Shown: one piece after another, positions 10,574 through 23,397 of the stretch
Layout of the letters: every line of letters starts with the position of its first letter
How positions within the stretch are numbered: the stretch's first letter is position 1
DNA from: Luidia sarsii
Taxonomy: Eukaryota; Echinodermata; Asteroidea; Paxillosida; Luidiidae
DNA: 64,000 bases
Assembly (NCBI GenBank): GCA_949987565.1
Contig: OX465105.1
Location: 21,335,221 to 21,399,220 of the forward strand
Direction: 5' to 3'
Program-made: the position numbers and the translations under genes
The notes under the pieces: generated by a model
What the model saw: the letters and a program-made list of their open reading frames with translations, nothing else
The model's database searches: none
What the model was told of the DNA's origin: nothing

Positions 10574-12091
10574 GCTGGCCTTGTATTAAAGTGAGAGGTT
10601 TATTCCCATTCAGTGTGGGGCTCAACGTGCTAAACTGACGAGCAAACAGTCAACTTCAGGAAAGTTGGACGTTTGCAGTGACGCCATGTTGGTCTAAGTC
10701 ATCCATTTCTCTCACCTGTTCTATGTTGCCACGTTGTGCTTTCGCCAAGCAGACCAGCAAACCGTATCTTTCTAGCAGGACCTTTCTCTATTTATGGAGA
10801 AATGAATAAATAATGCTTTGGAAAAACCCGTTTTATCATACACGTACGAGCCGCAGGCATAGTTATCGAACGGATGTCAGCTTTTGGTCGAAACGAAATG
10901 CCACAAAAGGGAAATAATTTTCATCAGAAGCGTTTACAAAAGCTTTTCGCAAATGCCAATAGCTGCTATTCACTGCCGTCCACTGCAATTCCAGTTGTGT
11001 CCGTTGACAATTTGATATTGCATAAAATGTATTATGACACGAAGAAAATAATGTATGACAGCTTTATATTGCTTTGGTACTGTACTAATTGTGAATGGGC
11101 AAAGTAATGAAACAGCCGTCGAGTAGTTTTACGGGCAACATTTATCAGACTGACACCAATACGTGTGTTATTTGCGCAGGTTATGAAGTCTGGGGTCTAT
11201 ACTCTTGGATACCCTCGACTTCGCGCAAAGCGCTGTGGTTTCAGCATTTAAGGAGACGGGATATAATGTATGTGGATACGATAGCTACAGTAACTTAGCC
11301 CTTTTATTCCCCCCTTTTTTATAACTTTGTTGGATTTCGATTGTCGCACAAGGGCTACAGTGAATGCATGTACCTTTGTACGACGACCAAAATCCAAAAA
11401 AGTTTAAAAAGGAGTAAAAGGGCTACAGTTACTGTAGCTATGGATTCAAGAGCCAGATTACCGTTAAACCTCGGAAATTGGACACGAGTGGACGGGTTAT
11501 GTAAATTTCTCTTCGAATTTGTGTGGTTGGGACGTTGCCTGACGTTTTCTCCGTAAGTACTTAGGCCTAATACTAACAATGCTATTAGTAATACACGGGC
11601 GAAATTTTCATAGTGTGCTGTCAGCGGATTTCCTTTTCGGAAACGAATTCCAGGAAACATTTGGGACCAGGGCAGGGCCCAGAATCAGAGGGGACGGACG
11701 ATCTGGGCCCTGTTTACGCGTCTACCCAAATGCAAGCCAAACGCGAACCCATACACGACACCTAAACCCCGACTGGAAATCCAAGTCGAGGCCCGAACCG
11801 AGTCAAGTCCGACCCCAAACACTAGACCTACCCCAAGTTCGACCCCAACCTATAATTATGTACGGATGGCAATAATTGTGATGATAAGGCTATATTACAC
11901 CTGTATTTTAAGACTGAAGTACATTTTACTTCACAAGTATACAGCAATACATATTCAATTTGGCCTATAATATACTTTCTTTTCAAACAACAATTCATCC
12001 ATGCAAGTGAACAGAATTTCGTTGAGAAATCGAAAACTGAATTGTTACTGTAGATACTTTAAAGGAAAACATTTACATAATAACCTATTGA
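10574..12091. other. Intergenic, no gene seen
   Basis: Holds a low-complexity GACCCCAA/CGAGTC-rich patch (about 11690-11860). Nothing recognisable as an exon. Confidence 0.4.
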
Positions 12092-12464
12092 TTTAAAGGC
12101 CCTATACAACATTGGTAAAGGTCAAAATATTGCCACAGTTTTTGTGTTAAACCATTAAACATAAAAAAGCAATCCTGCGAAGGTTTTAGCTCAAATGGTG
12201 ATCTGAGAAAGTAGAAAAAGGTAAAAAACGTCACGGTTTTTGCACCATGCTGTAGTGTAAGAAATAGTTTATTACTTGCAAATAATAAACAATTTTTCAA
12301 TGTTTGAGTGAAGATTTCCAGGGAAGTACAGCATTCCAGACCGTAATATTTTAACATGAGGATTCTATCATGACCATCTACAAACTGTATAAATTAGAAG
12401 GAAATCTGTGGACATCGATGTTTTCCAATCTTCCCAATGTTGTATTAGGGCCTAGGCCTTTAAA
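12092..12464 (-). mobile_element. MITE family B, subfamily 1, copy 2
   Basis: Reverse-orientation copy of the 3209-3582 element, bounded by TTTAAAGGCCCTATACAACA and GGGCCTAGGCCTTTAAA. The internal near-palindrome around AATAGTTTATTACTTG is retained with substitutions. Confidence 0.8.
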
Positions 12465-12704
12465 AAAAGAAGAAGGAAAATTACATTTGTGTGGAGAACA
12501 AAGTAAACTCCTCAGGACCCGGGTTTGAACCCGACTTTTAGGTTTAACGCTGTTCCACCTGAACTTTGGTAGAAATGTGTCACTGCATAATAACCACAAG
12601 CTCCGGTTTTAACCCCGATTTAAGTCGAATACAATTTTGCTCTTTATTAATAATAGATTTGAGATTTCCCATTTCTTTGCTTTAATAATAATACAAAAAA
12701 AAAA

Positions 12705-12925
12705 CATGCTCGAGTTTTAATCAATGTCGTTTTTCATTTATATGAGGGCGCTATAACGAAAGCACTGGGCGAACAAGTTGCGCTTCCCCAAACTACACTG
12801 ACGAGATGGAGAGCTTATTAAAAAAAATGCTCGATTTGTAATCAATGCGGTTTTTCATTCACATGAGGGCGCTATAACGAACACACTGGCCTGACAAGTT
12901 AGGCTCCCCCAAATTATACTTTAGC
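12705..12925. repeat. Tandem duplication, about 120 bp unit
   Basis: Two adjacent diverged copies share TGAGGGCGCTATAACGAA, ATGCTCGA, AATCAATG and a CCCCCAAA block. They run about 12706-12825 and 12827-12925. Function unknown. Confidence 0.7.
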
Positions 12926-14666
12926 TTGGTCTCGCGTCACCAGTGTCACGCCATACTTCAACCCAATATGCATATTAAACCCCGCCTAAATTTTCACTAT
13001 ATCTCATCTATTGAACCATAACCATTATATTTCTTTTGAACACTGGTTATTGATGCTCTTCTTCATTGTATCCGACAAAATAAAAATGCTATAAAACGCA
13101 TGCATTTGCTCCCCCCGCCCCAAAAAAATAGTTCTGCTTCCGATAACATGCATTTCAAAATAGGGTAGAAAGGTAGGGATTTTTTTTTTTTTTTCTTTTG
13201 GGGGGGGGGGGGGACATTTGTGTGTGTGTACAATGGATGCATCTGCATGTGGTCAAGCCTTAAGGGTAATAATAAAAGGATCAAAATTACACATTGCATT
13301 TTTATCATCATTGTTTCCCGTTTTTGTTTTGCCTTTTCTAATATAAGCTGGCCTTTCTAAATGCTTCAATACACTTCAGTTTTGTGAAATCTCTCCTCAT
13401 CTCTTCATCTTACCTATCTGGGATACCGGTAAACTAACAATGACTCGTGACTCAGTCTTAGAATAGTGTCCGACTTAATTGTCGTATTTTCCATGACTCT
13501 GACTCGTACTCGAGTCATGATGACAAATGACACGGGCTAGGACCTACAGCGTGACCTATTACGAGCCGATAACAAAATAATACAGTCCAATGCAAACCAA
13601 AGTTTACTCAGGAGAAAAGTACATGAGTTGGTCAAATAGTTTTTCTCTCACCGGTTCAATTCGTGAATGTGATTCGAGAAACAAATGTGAACAGATTGGG
13701 CAACGTGCTTTCGTATACAGGATTCGATTTAATGATGACTCGATCTTGACTGGAACTCGAAACTCAACCTTTGATAGGCCTATATACTTAACCTTTGACT
13801 CGGACTTGGATTTGATTTGGACATAGAGCAGATCTGGGAATGGAATCTGACCAGACTTTGTGTGACTCGTAACACCAACCCCCAATGAAGCGAAAACATG
13901 ACGAAAACCAGAACCATAACCCGGAGAACTTTTGAGGATCAATTGTTGGTAACCGAAGCGAGTGTACGTGCATCTAACGATCGTTGCCGCTGGCTCCACG
14001 ATAGTTTGACGTCATTTGTCTGCAATGTCAACACGGCACGCACATTAAGTGGTCTCTCTAATAACGGTCTCACAAGGCCAAGAGGGCTCCCCTTGTATGT
14101 TTGGAGAACTTCTTTTCGTTATTTTCTCTCCCCACAAGGACGGCGAGCATGGTTGGCCCAATGACCAACGGTCTGTGTGCTCTTGGTATTTAGGGGACAA
14201 AAAGATAAAGAAAAACAACAACGTTGTTCATGTTTTACCTGCCTATTGTAACTTAACGTTGCTATTTATCTTGCTTCCAGTTTATTTTAAAGGTATGGTA
14301 CGCCATTTGCGAATCGCGTCTAACTCAACATATAAACATAAAATAACGACATTCTGCTTTTGAAAGATCCTGTTAGGATCAGGTAATCCGATTTTCAATC
14401 AGCGATTTGCAATCAGCGATTTGCAATCATCGATTTGCAACGATTGAGGGTAAAAAGAGCTATGCAAGCTATTCAAACTTTGAGTAGTCAGATCAGACCC
14501 TCTTGAATGTTCAAATTTGCATTTTGGTCTTGAATTGAAAAAACATGCATCCACTTTGTGTGATCCCTGAGCTGCTGTAGCCAGGTTTACAACCATTGGT
14601 TGTTTGCATCTGAATGAAAGTGGGGGTGTGATCCCTGGAGATATATAGGGTAGTTAATATATCTAA
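12926..14666. other. Intergenic; homopolymer junction and low-complexity GACTCG region
   Basis: A T-run followed by a G-run lies at 13180-13213. From about 13430 to 13860 the sequence is rich in GACTCG/CGAGTC words, suggesting a decayed simple repeat or foldback element. No exon recognised. Confidence 0.45.
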
Positions 14667-14780
14667 GGGCTGGATATCTCAGATGGGAAGAGTGCAGGTA
14701 CTTAAAACATAGGTCTCGGGTTCAAATCCCGGTTCAGTAAAAGTTTCCTAAAGTTGCCAATGTTTCAATTTGTTCAAAAG
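14667..14780 (+). mobile_element. tRNA-derived SINE, family 1
   Basis: Starts GGGCTGGATATCTCAGATGG (A-box-like) and has a B-box-like GGGTTCAAATCCCGG. The body TTGCCAATGTTTCAATTTGT is shared with the copy at 55895. Cloverleaf pairing is broken, so this is a SINE and not a tRNA gene. Confidence 0.75.
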
Positions 14781-15109
14781 ATTTACCATGAAGTCAGTTT
14801 TTCTTTTGTTTGTTTGACTTAAAGCCCTTATAGTTTCCTCATTTTCACCCAATTGAATACCGGTATCAGTCTCTTAAATTTTGGCTTCAGCACGAACACT
14901 GTGACGTGTTTTTTTTTTCGTTTTTTAAACAAACTACAAAACGATAGTATAAGTATATAAAATTCAAAAAAGTTAATAACTTGTGTAAGTTGCGTATCGT
15001 GCAATCCCAGACCTTGTAAACTCAATGTTCCAGGTTCGACCCCATGGGAAATAAATGTTTTTTTTTTCTTGTTCAAATTACTAAGTGGAAACCCAATGTC
15101 TAAGTAGCT

Positions 15110-15200
15110 GAGGCTGGTGGATCAGTGGCTCGTCTGGGAAGCCTAAGGCTGAGGGTTCGAATCCGGGTGGATGCAGGCCCGCCCAGATCACCAACCCGAG
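15110..15200 (+). mobile_element. tRNA-like SINE head
   Basis: GGATCAGTGGCTCGTCTGGG followed by GAGGGTTCGAATCCGGG resembles an A box and B box at tRNA-like spacing. A functional cloverleaf is not evident. Confidence 0.5.
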
Positions 15201-15334
15201 GTGGATCGGTGACCTGTTGCGCCCCCTCTTCCCCACTGTATAAACTAAAATAAAATGAGAAATTTACTCTTTTAAAGCGAGTTTAGATGTCGAACAAAGT
15301 AATAAAACTGCTCCTTATTCACATGTGAGACTCG

Positions 15335-15880
15335 AACACGACTCTTGACATCAACAAGTCAGAGAGTGTATCCGCTATACCAACACGTCCTTCTTACTCA
15401 CTCTATTTGAAACTAATATATAAAGCATCGTATTGACATGGAAGAAACAAAATATAATTATAAGTATGAACAAATATATAGGCCTATAAGTACAAACACG
15501 GTATCTACAGTTTGTCAACACTTTTCCAACTATAAGTGGGAATAAGTTTGAAATACAGAAATTACCATTGTGATATCAAAACTGAAATTAATCATCAAAA
15601 AACGAACTTGTCAACACCAAGGATGGAACGCTTCTCACCACATGGAAGTCAGAGAGTGTATCCGCTACACCAACACGTCCTTCTTACCGACTCCATTTGG
15701 AGCTAATATATAAAGCATCGTATTGAAAATGAAAAGGAATATATATATAGGAAATCAATATAAAATAAGTTCAAAAACTGTATCTACAGTATGTCTACAC
15801 TAAGTTCCTACTAAGTGGGAACGAAAGTTTCAAATACAAAAATTTACCATCGTGATTTCTAAAGTGAAATTGATTAATTC
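15335..15880. repeat. Direct duplication carrying a degenerate tRNA-like head (minus)
   Basis: Two diverged copies (about 15357-15600 and 15648-15880) share AGAGAGTGTATCCGCTA, CCAACACGTCCTTCTTAC, AATATATAAAGCATCGTATT and a later TATCTACAGT block. The minus-strand start resembles a tRNA gene (GACTCGAACACGACTC at 15330), so this is probably a duplicated SINE. Confidence 0.65.
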
Positions 15881-17055
15881 AACCAGAGAAGTGGATTATG
15901 GTTGTCCTAAGTTAGCGGAGGGGTAAGCCTAAGTTGAAATAAGTGCATCAGAAGATAAAGGGAGCATTTCCTCTATACCCTATCATGGCCACATCCTTGC
16001 TACACCCACAAATAGATATTCTATATATAGAAGTAAAAGAGGTATACTTTCAAGTTGTCTTTTGTCAAAATCAAGTTCTCTGGCCCCCCTCAACATTTCA
16101 ATTTTGTGCAAAAGCAATCCATCTGCTTTCACGCAAATAGGCCTACATAACCTAGCTTGTATGGCGTAGTGAATACCGTGCTGAGTTGAAAAAAGGTCTG
16201 TGAATGGTTTTCGGTGCAAGGCGAGCACCAGTTTCATCTTTCAGATTAGGTTTGTTTTGGGTTTGTCTGTTTTCGAATGTATACAAAAGAAAGCATTGAA
16301 ACTGTCACGAAAAAAACATTCCATGCGGATGTTTGACTTAATTTCAGTCCAAACAATTTGATAAATTCTCATTGTTTACGTGCTATCATTTAGTTGTTGT
16401 TATGGATCGCCTGCGCGGTGAATGATTTTTTGAAGGGATTTATAACGTGGGAAGTTTGCGGTGCCACAATGTAACTTGTCTCTTTATCGAGTAGCATGGC
16501 TCTGAAAAGAGATGGTAACTCAGGACACTAACGACCTCAGGACACTGAGACATTGTGATTCCACCATGCAAACCTTCAAATCCTATCCAATGGAATTGTA
16601 ATCCGATGTTCTTACATCGATTAGTTATATAACCTGGCTTGAATGACGTAGTGAATATCGTGACACTATTCATAAAAAAATAAACTCTTTTGTGAGTGTA
16701 GGTGATTCATTCATTCTGATTATAAATCTCAGCCACAAAGTGGTATACTCTGTCGCTCTTCTGGATTCTCAGACCATTGTTGTGAAATATTGCGGTTTAC
16801 AGTTGCACGAACAGGGAAAAAAAATAGAGAAAAAAAACCAGTTCAAAATTGTATATCACCTTAAGTCATTTCCTTATGTTGCTGTATCCCCTCGTGGTGA
16901 TCCTCCTTGCTTACCTGTCTACGTGTGTATGTAAGTCTGTCCGTCCGTTGGTATGTAAGTCTACGTTCTGTGTTTGTCTCTTGTGTCCTATTAACTCTCT
17001 CCCCCCTTCCTTCGTGTACATGTATCTGTTTTGTCCTTGTCACTCTGCCTTTTAG
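15881..17055. other. Intergenic, no gene seen
   Basis: About 16450-16570 holds a decayed copy of the GTTTGCGGTG/GGCTCTGAAAAGAG repeat seen at 45684 and 47325. No exon supported. Confidence 0.4.
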
Positions 17056-17158
17056 AAAGGTCCTGCTAGGATCGAAACGTCAGGCCCACTTAATTTTAGA
17101 TTTACATTTTGGTAATTTTAGTCAGTAAGCAGTTTGCAACATTTTTGTATATCACCAG
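17056..17158 (+). repeat. Hairpin-plus-tail repeat, probable retroelement 3' end
   Basis: Starts with AAGGTCCTGCTAGGATCGAA, then ACGTCAGGCCCAC. The tail runs TTTTGGTAATTTTAGTCAG then AAGCAGTTTGCAACATTTT and GTATATCAC. The same order is found (either strand) at 21481-21568, 22008-22072 and 25747-25895. Confidence 0.7.
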
Positions 17159-17828
17159 TTCAAAATTGCACAAATTAATCCCAATACTTTAAGTTTAAAC
17201 AGTCACAAACAAGGATGCTGAAGCCCTCTTGTATCAATTTTGTCCTAGGGCACTTAAGGGCAAGGACTCGTGACACTGACAGTATTAGATAATTCGAACA
17301 TGATAAATATGCACAACTAATCGTCCTAGGAAAACAAATCACGTCCCCTCGCACATGCACAGCAGGCGGGAACTTTCGATGTATAATATAGCCAGCGAAG
17401 TAACGTCAAGATTTGACCTATTGTGTCACGGGCACACACACTAGTTAACAACAAGCCTGTGTGCGTGGTACACACCGGTAAGGCAAACTTGTCCCGTTTT
17501 GTTGTCCGGTGCTTAGTGGCCCGTGCATTTCCTGGATACGCCAGACGAGAGGAGAGAGTATTGTTGAGAGTACTTCTGCATAACAAAGGAGCTTCACGAT
17601 CCGAACTGCAAATATGTGTGTACCATAGCGGAGGCGCACCACAGGGCAGGGTAGTTTTCATTTTTTCACCTGTAGTGTGTACAGTGCATGCACAGGTATG
17701 CGATGGGAGAACACTCGTAATCGATAGGGACGGCTCGATGACGACGCGACACTGGCCGTCGGACTAACAACTTCCCCGCCTCCACCCGTCCCCTCCACTC
17801 CCGGCCCGGTGCGGGTGAAGACACCGAG
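17159..17828. other. Upstream region of PTB gene 2
   Basis: 670 bp before the ATG of PTB gene 2. A C-rich pyrimidine tract at about 17770-17800, preceded by GGACTAAC (branch-point-like), could feed a 3' splice site just before the ATG, but the closest AG lies in a purine-rich stretch. No TATA box or promoter could be assigned. Confidence 0.35.
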
Positions 17829-18878
17829 ATGGCCTCCAAGGTCCTGCAGCGTCGCAAGAAGGAGGAGAAGAAGATCTCCAAGATCCTGGTGGTGAACAAG
17901 GAGCAGGAGCGGCTGGAGAAGTGCCCCGTGTTCAAGGTGCACTACCTGGGCAAGACGCCGGCCCGGGGCGAGTACGGGCGCGAGTTCATCGACGAGCCGG
18001 TGGAGACGCTGCTCCGGCTCCGGGAGCGCCAGTCCCGCCTGCCCAAGGCCGTGCTGCAGATCACCGAGAAGGGCTTCCACTTCCTGGACGTGAACGGGCC
18101 GTTTGGCCGGGAGAAGCACGTCCTCATCCCCATCCACCACGTATGCTACGGCGTGGCCGACGAGCAGAACCCCGAGGTCTTTGCCGTCATCACGCGCACC
18201 GACTCCAACCCGGAGAACTGCCTGCTCGAGTGCCACGCGTTCCTGTGCGAGCGCCGCAAGGTGGCCGCCCAGATCACCTACTGGCTCCTGCGCACCTTCC
18301 TGACCGTCTTCGAGGAGCTGCAGAGGCGGCGCCGGGCCCGCCAGGAGCGGAAGCTCCGCCGTCAGCAGGAGGGCGTCCTGGAGACGGTGACCGGCAACGG
18401 CGGCGTGGCACCGCCGCCGCCGCCTCCCCACCACCAGGAGGCGGCCGGCGGCTACCCCGCGCCGGGCTACGACGGCGCGCCCACCTCGCCCACGGACACC
18501 ATCGCCCCGGACATCTACAGCATCACCGTGGAAGGGTCCAAGGAGGGCGGGGCCGTGACGGCGGTCAGCCTGACCAAGAGCCGGCCGCCGGCCGCGGCCT
18601 TCGGGAACGGCGTCTCCGCTCCCGCCGCCGCCGCTGCCGCTGCTGTTGTCCCGGTGCAGCTCCCGCCTCGGAACCCGAGCACATCGTCGAGCAGGAGCAG
18701 CCGCTCGGGCGACTCGGGGAGGAAGTTCGCCACGGTGCCTGCGATGCGATATCCCGACGACCCGTCTGTGAGCGGCGGCGGCGTAGGAGGCATGATGGGC
18801 GCCGGCGGGGGAGTCGGCGGGGCCCGCAGGCGTCAACCCGTGCAGCAGCTCTACAACTCCCACGAGACCCTGAGCCCC

Positions 18879-18917
<39 letters not shown>

Positions 18918-19799
18918 CAACAGCAGCGCCGCAGCCACGAGCCGCTCAGGGAGTCCCTCTCGGCCGGGGCTGTTGCGCCGTCGGCCGGCCTGACCGGTGT
19001 CCAGCGACGCCAGCGCAAATCGGATGTGACCGTCCCGCGGCCCACCTCCTTCAACGGCGGCACCAGGCCGGCGCCCAACGCCTACCCGGAGCCGGACCCG
19101 CGGGAGCCCGTCATCAGACAGACCCCCGAGGCCGCCAAGCTCCCGGAGAGGAACGGCCTGGCCAACCCCAACGCCCCGCTCCACCATCAGCAGCAGGAGA
19201 TAGCCCGCTACCAGAAGAACCCGCACATGAGACCCCCGGTGGCGGCCAAGCCGGTCAAGCGGCCGCCGCGACGAGCGCCGAGCCTCGCGGGCAGCGGTGC
19301 CTCGCCCCTGCCTGCCGGCACGGCCACGGCCCTCTCCACGGCCCACAGCGACCTGGGCTCGGCCCCGGGCGACGAGTCCAGCTACGCCCTCCTGCAGATG
19401 CTCCAGGACGAGCTCTCCGAGATCGGAGCCGGCGAGAGCGCCACTCAGGTGGCCATCCGGGGCCGGGGCACGGTGGCCGGCGGCGGCGGTGCAGGCACCC
19501 CGGCCGCCCCTCCCTTGGACCAGAAGCTGAGCAGCGAGGACATCGAGCGGAGGATACGCGACTGGCTCAAGGTCAACTCGCCCGACGCCGAGACCGTGGC
19601 CTTCGATGACACGGGACTGGACCGCATCTCGCTGGCCGGCACCCTGGCCCGCCACAATTCGCCCCGCACCGGCGGCAAGAAGAGGGCCGTCCACCCCAAC
19701 AACTACGAGCCGGGCAAGAAGTCGGTGCGCTCCCAGCTCAGCCGGACCAGCGCCTTCGACACCTTCAGTCACATGCCGTCGAACGGGGAGTATTTCTGA
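17829..19799 (+). CDS. FAM43-like PTB/PID-domain protein 2
   Basis: 656 residues in one exon. The ATG at 17829 sits in GAGATGG. A basic, probably helical start (RRKKEEKK, residues 8-15) precedes a PTB/PID domain at about 33-165: FKVHYLGKTP, IPIHHVCYGVAD, EVFAVITR, LLECHAFLCERR, then a helix ending in an Arg-rich stretch. Block order and the CHAFLC motif match FAM43-type PTB proteins, presumed cytoplasmic adaptors; ligand unknown. The rest is disordered: proline runs near 195-203, alanine-rich near 265-275, Gln tract at 352-366, Arg/Pro clusters such as PPRRAP. A predicted helical block (SYALLQMLQDELSEIG, about 518-533) is followed by SSEDIERRIRDWLKVNSPD (about 566-584), which may be a conserved C-terminal module. 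Nearest paralogue is the gene at 28109-32985. A possible poly(A) signal is AATAAA at 20956. Confidence 0.85.
18882..18926 (+). repeat. CAG/CAA repeat encoding 15 glutamines
   Basis: Ten CAG codons followed by CAA, CAG, CAA, CAG, CAG in PTB gene 2. The pure CAG part is likely length-polymorphic; the CAA interruptions would stabilise it. Confidence 0.95.
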
Positions 19800-21480
19800 G
19801 GCCGATCGAGGTAGCTAGAGACTCAGACATACGATGACGTACCCTTAGAGCAGTTCAGATGCAACTCGTCAAAGAGTCAAAACACGGTACTGTAGAGAAT
19901 AGTACGTTTTTGCCGTTGCTGACATTACATAATTATACATAAAAATTATGTAAATTGTGATATTTTTTTCGGTGACCCAATAAGCCTCCCGTGAACTTGG
20001 ATGAGTATGAATTTGCTCGAAAAGCAAACAGTAGCATACAATGTTTCTTTTCAGAACTCGCTGATATCTTCACACTTAGTTCAGTACTTCACAAAGTCTG
20101 GTTTTTAAAAGTTAGTACATCACTGTTGGGTTATTTATTTCATACATTGTTTTAGAACAAATAGTCCACCTACATGTAGGCCTATGTTTGAAATCAAGAC
20201 GTAAAGTTCAGGAGCCCGACACATTTTACGGTGCAGCCATCTTTGTCAGGAATCCTAACTCCCCAGTGGTGAATTTGCTTGGCATCGTGATGGCACCAGA
20301 CGTTTTTTCTCTGTACGTACCACATATGCTCAATGGCCTCGCTTTGAATGGAAGGCAAATAGACAGAATGGGCGCTGACAAAATGTTGGTCAAATAACTG
20401 GTTGTCTGAAAAAACAAGGTCGAGCCTGTCATGACTAAAGGCATAACAAAAGCTTATAAGTTATAACTCGAAACATACGTGCAGAATTGGCACTGAAAGT
20501 TATCTATGCAGCCTAATGGCCACGATTACCGGTAGGCAAATTAAAGTGCCAAAATCCATCACATGGTGAAGTAATAGTGATGTACTATATAAAAAGAGAT
20601 GGCGAAAAAAATAATCAATGCATTCATTTTCGTTCATGTTCTTACAGGTAAAGTTATAATGCCATTACATGGGGACAATCTCGTGCTTTAGACTCCTGCA
20701 TAAGGGAAGCTTGAATATTTGCCCTTAGCTACAGGGAACTGATCCTGTATCGAAGTTTGTCAGACAACTTGTACAAAATGCAAAACACTTCCTTGTAGAC
20801 CAAACTGCCTTAGATTTCAAAGGTCTTTTCCGTCACCTGGATCCTGATTTCGACCAGCGACCCACCGACCGCTTCCCCAAATCTAGCCAGCGGTATCTTG
20901 TGACTTGATCCCGATATTTGTGAAAAGAAAAGGAGCATATTTTTTGATAATCTGAAATAAATACTGCTTTATATCAAGTTTACATACATCGGATGGTGTT
21001 GTTTACAGATTAAGAATGATGTTTTTCCATTAGATTTGAGCTTCTGCTTTACCGCTTGGTACATGTAGACATTTCGTGCCAAAATTGCGTAGGGCTATTG
21101 TATTGTCACCGTAAAATCAAACTTAATCTAATTTTACTGTGGTGCAATGTCAATCGTCTGACCTTAATGCCATTCATCTGACTGTGTAGTGGATTTCCGT
21201 AGTACTGCTCCTAAACAAAACCCTAAACATTTAAATGCACACAGTAGGGGGAACCGAGTTGATACAGTTTTTAAGCAGTATGAATTTAGTTTGCTAATGA
21301 TACAATTTAAACTAAACAGAATAATTTCCATGACATCAAATGTAATTCTAAATGTTTGTTTAACTTTTAGTAATAAAAAAAGTAAATGACCTGTCGTTTC
21401 AATCCTAGCAGAACTGTTTAAAAATTGTTTGTTTGTTTGTTTATTTATTTGTTTGTTTGAAGTTAATACAAAACTATAAT
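19800..21480. other. Downstream of PTB gene 2; possible 3' UTR, no gene
   Basis: AT-richer sequence follows the stop. An AATAAA lies at 20956-20961 in TCTGAAATAAATACTGC, which would give a 3' UTR of about 1.2 kb. A partial hairpin copy (CGTTTCAATCCTAGCAG, minus) is at 21398-21416 and a GTTT/TTTG simple repeat at about 21428-21460. Confidence 0.35.
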
Positions 21481-21568
21481 GGCAAACTGACTAAAATGAC
21501 CTGCAAAACATACATCTCAAAAGTTAGTGGGTCTGACGTTTCGATCCTAACAGGACCTTTCTCAAAGG
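21481..21568 (-). repeat. Hairpin-plus-tail repeat copy
   Basis: Minus-strand copy of the 17056 repeat: tail words TGACTAAAATGACC and hairpin complement ACGTTTCGATCCTAACAGGA. One loop/stem change (TAACA for TAGCA). Confidence 0.65.
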
Positions 21569-23397
21569 CAAAGTGACGAGGACATACACGGACAGTCAGG
21601 GAAGGAAAGCCCTGACCCAAACGACAGAGGAAGGACAAAAGGGAAGGGAGTGGGATGCAGATGTACACCAAGGGAGGGGAGATCAAAGGGAAAACAACCA
21701 GAGGGTGGGGAGGATCAAAGGGACAGGAGGGAGGTGGGAGATTAAAGGGGGAAAGGGACAGGGAAGATAAAAGTAAAATAGGGATTAATGAAGAGAGGAT
21801 TAGTCATTCCCTTCCTGGATATTGAGGCCATGAGGTTGGATAGTTCGGAGACGCCTAATGCACAATTTCTCCCTGCTGATGCGGACAGCATCTTTCCAAT
21901 GGCCGAGAGAGTCTATGTCCTGTATACAGACATGTCCAGAATGGAATGATTAAGGAGATTATAGTGATGGCCCACAGGGGTATCTTTATTCATTTATTTG
22001 TTTTAAAGTGGTATACGAAAATGTTGCAAACTGCTTACTGACTAAAATTACCAACATGCAAATCTCAAAATTTATTTGTTTGTTTGTTTGCTAATTATTT
22101 GGTTGCTTATTAGTTTGTTTATTTTCTAGAAAAAAATGGCAAAAAGACTGTAAGTATATTTCTACGGGAGTGGCATACCGCACCGTTGCCAAAAAAAGCC
22201 AGGGAAAGATGAGCCAAGTTTTGGATAGTTCTGGTTTCTTCCGACGGTAAAAGTTCAGCTAGTCCGGCGCGCCGCTGCGATAATGGTTGACTCAAGGGGG
22301 TTGCCTTACAGCCGAGTTATGTACGAGGTCCTGTTGGGTTTCTATGGAGCGAATTGAAGCCGGTGGTCCCCTCACTCCCAAAACAATCCCAGTATGTGTC
22401 AGGGACCCCGAGGGGTGCAGCACACAAAATCCATCCAAGATGGCTCCACCGAGCTTATTATCATAAAGTACAACTTTTTTTTAATAAGGGGTCTTTGGAG
22501 GCTAATTAACTGATACATTGTAGAATAAGTGATACTTAAGTCAACATGGGGGTTCACTCTTCAATTTGGTGTGTCATTTGGACCATATCCGGCTTTAAAT
22601 GTGACCCTATTTGGCTGTGGAAGTGGAGGGGTCCATCCCAAAATCCATCCAAAAATCCGGCACCACATTAATAGGGTGTTTTTTTCTGGGGGTAATTAGC
22701 AAAAAATCTAAGCGCCCAATGGCACTAAAATTGAAAAGAATCTGAGAGATGTACAGTGTTTAATGGGAGCTCGATTTAGTGTTCTGCACCCCAAGGCGAG
22801 TTGGCTGCCTGACAGGCGAGAGGGCTGGGCGTGTGAGATTCGCAGAGGGGGTTTGGGTACCAGACGCCCCCGCGAGGGCGGCACGACAGTTGACATGAAA
22901 CACGACTTCTTCTCTTTTTCACTCTCTAATTCCTCCCTCTCTCTTCCTATCTCTCTTCTTCCCCTCTCTTTCTAAAATCGCAACTAAAATTAGCAACTTT
23001 GTGTTATCATGATATTATGCACCCAAGATACTATTAAAACGTCGGGATGGCAAAGTCAAACAACGCATGTACGTGAATAAATGCGTGTCACGTGATTAAG
23101 TGACGTCACATCGAGGACTTAATGAGAATTTGAGATGGGAGTAGCTTGACAGGAATGCAGAGCAGTACGCACAAACGCAGTTTAGAACAAGTAGGCCTAT
23201 AGGCCTATGTTCGATATGCACTGCATATCAACTAACCACACAAATCGGGTCCAGTTGAATGTTGGTCAGTTTAATGATTAAAGAGGCATTGATAAAAAGG
23301 TCTCGCAGATTGCCTAATGGAAAGGTCATTATAGTTATAGGATCGAAACGTAAGGCCTTTCTCATTTGTGGGATTTCAGTGCTTTGTGATTTTAATC
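21569..23397. other. Intergenic, no gene seen
   Basis: Contains a purine-rich stretch (about 21600-21775), another tail fragment of the hairpin repeat (about 22008-22072) and GTTT simple repeats. No exon supported. Confidence 0.4.

Noticed and set aside
17921..19609. 562-codon frame in a second plus-strand phase over PTB gene 2
   Set aside because: Arg/Ala/Pro-rich shadow of the GC-rich gene with no recognisable motif.
17658..19772. 704-codon antisense frame opposite PTB gene 2
   Set aside because: Composition is Gly/Ala/Leu/Arg-rich and mirrors GC-rich codons of the plus-strand gene. It has no domain, and the plus strand carries an obvious PTB domain.
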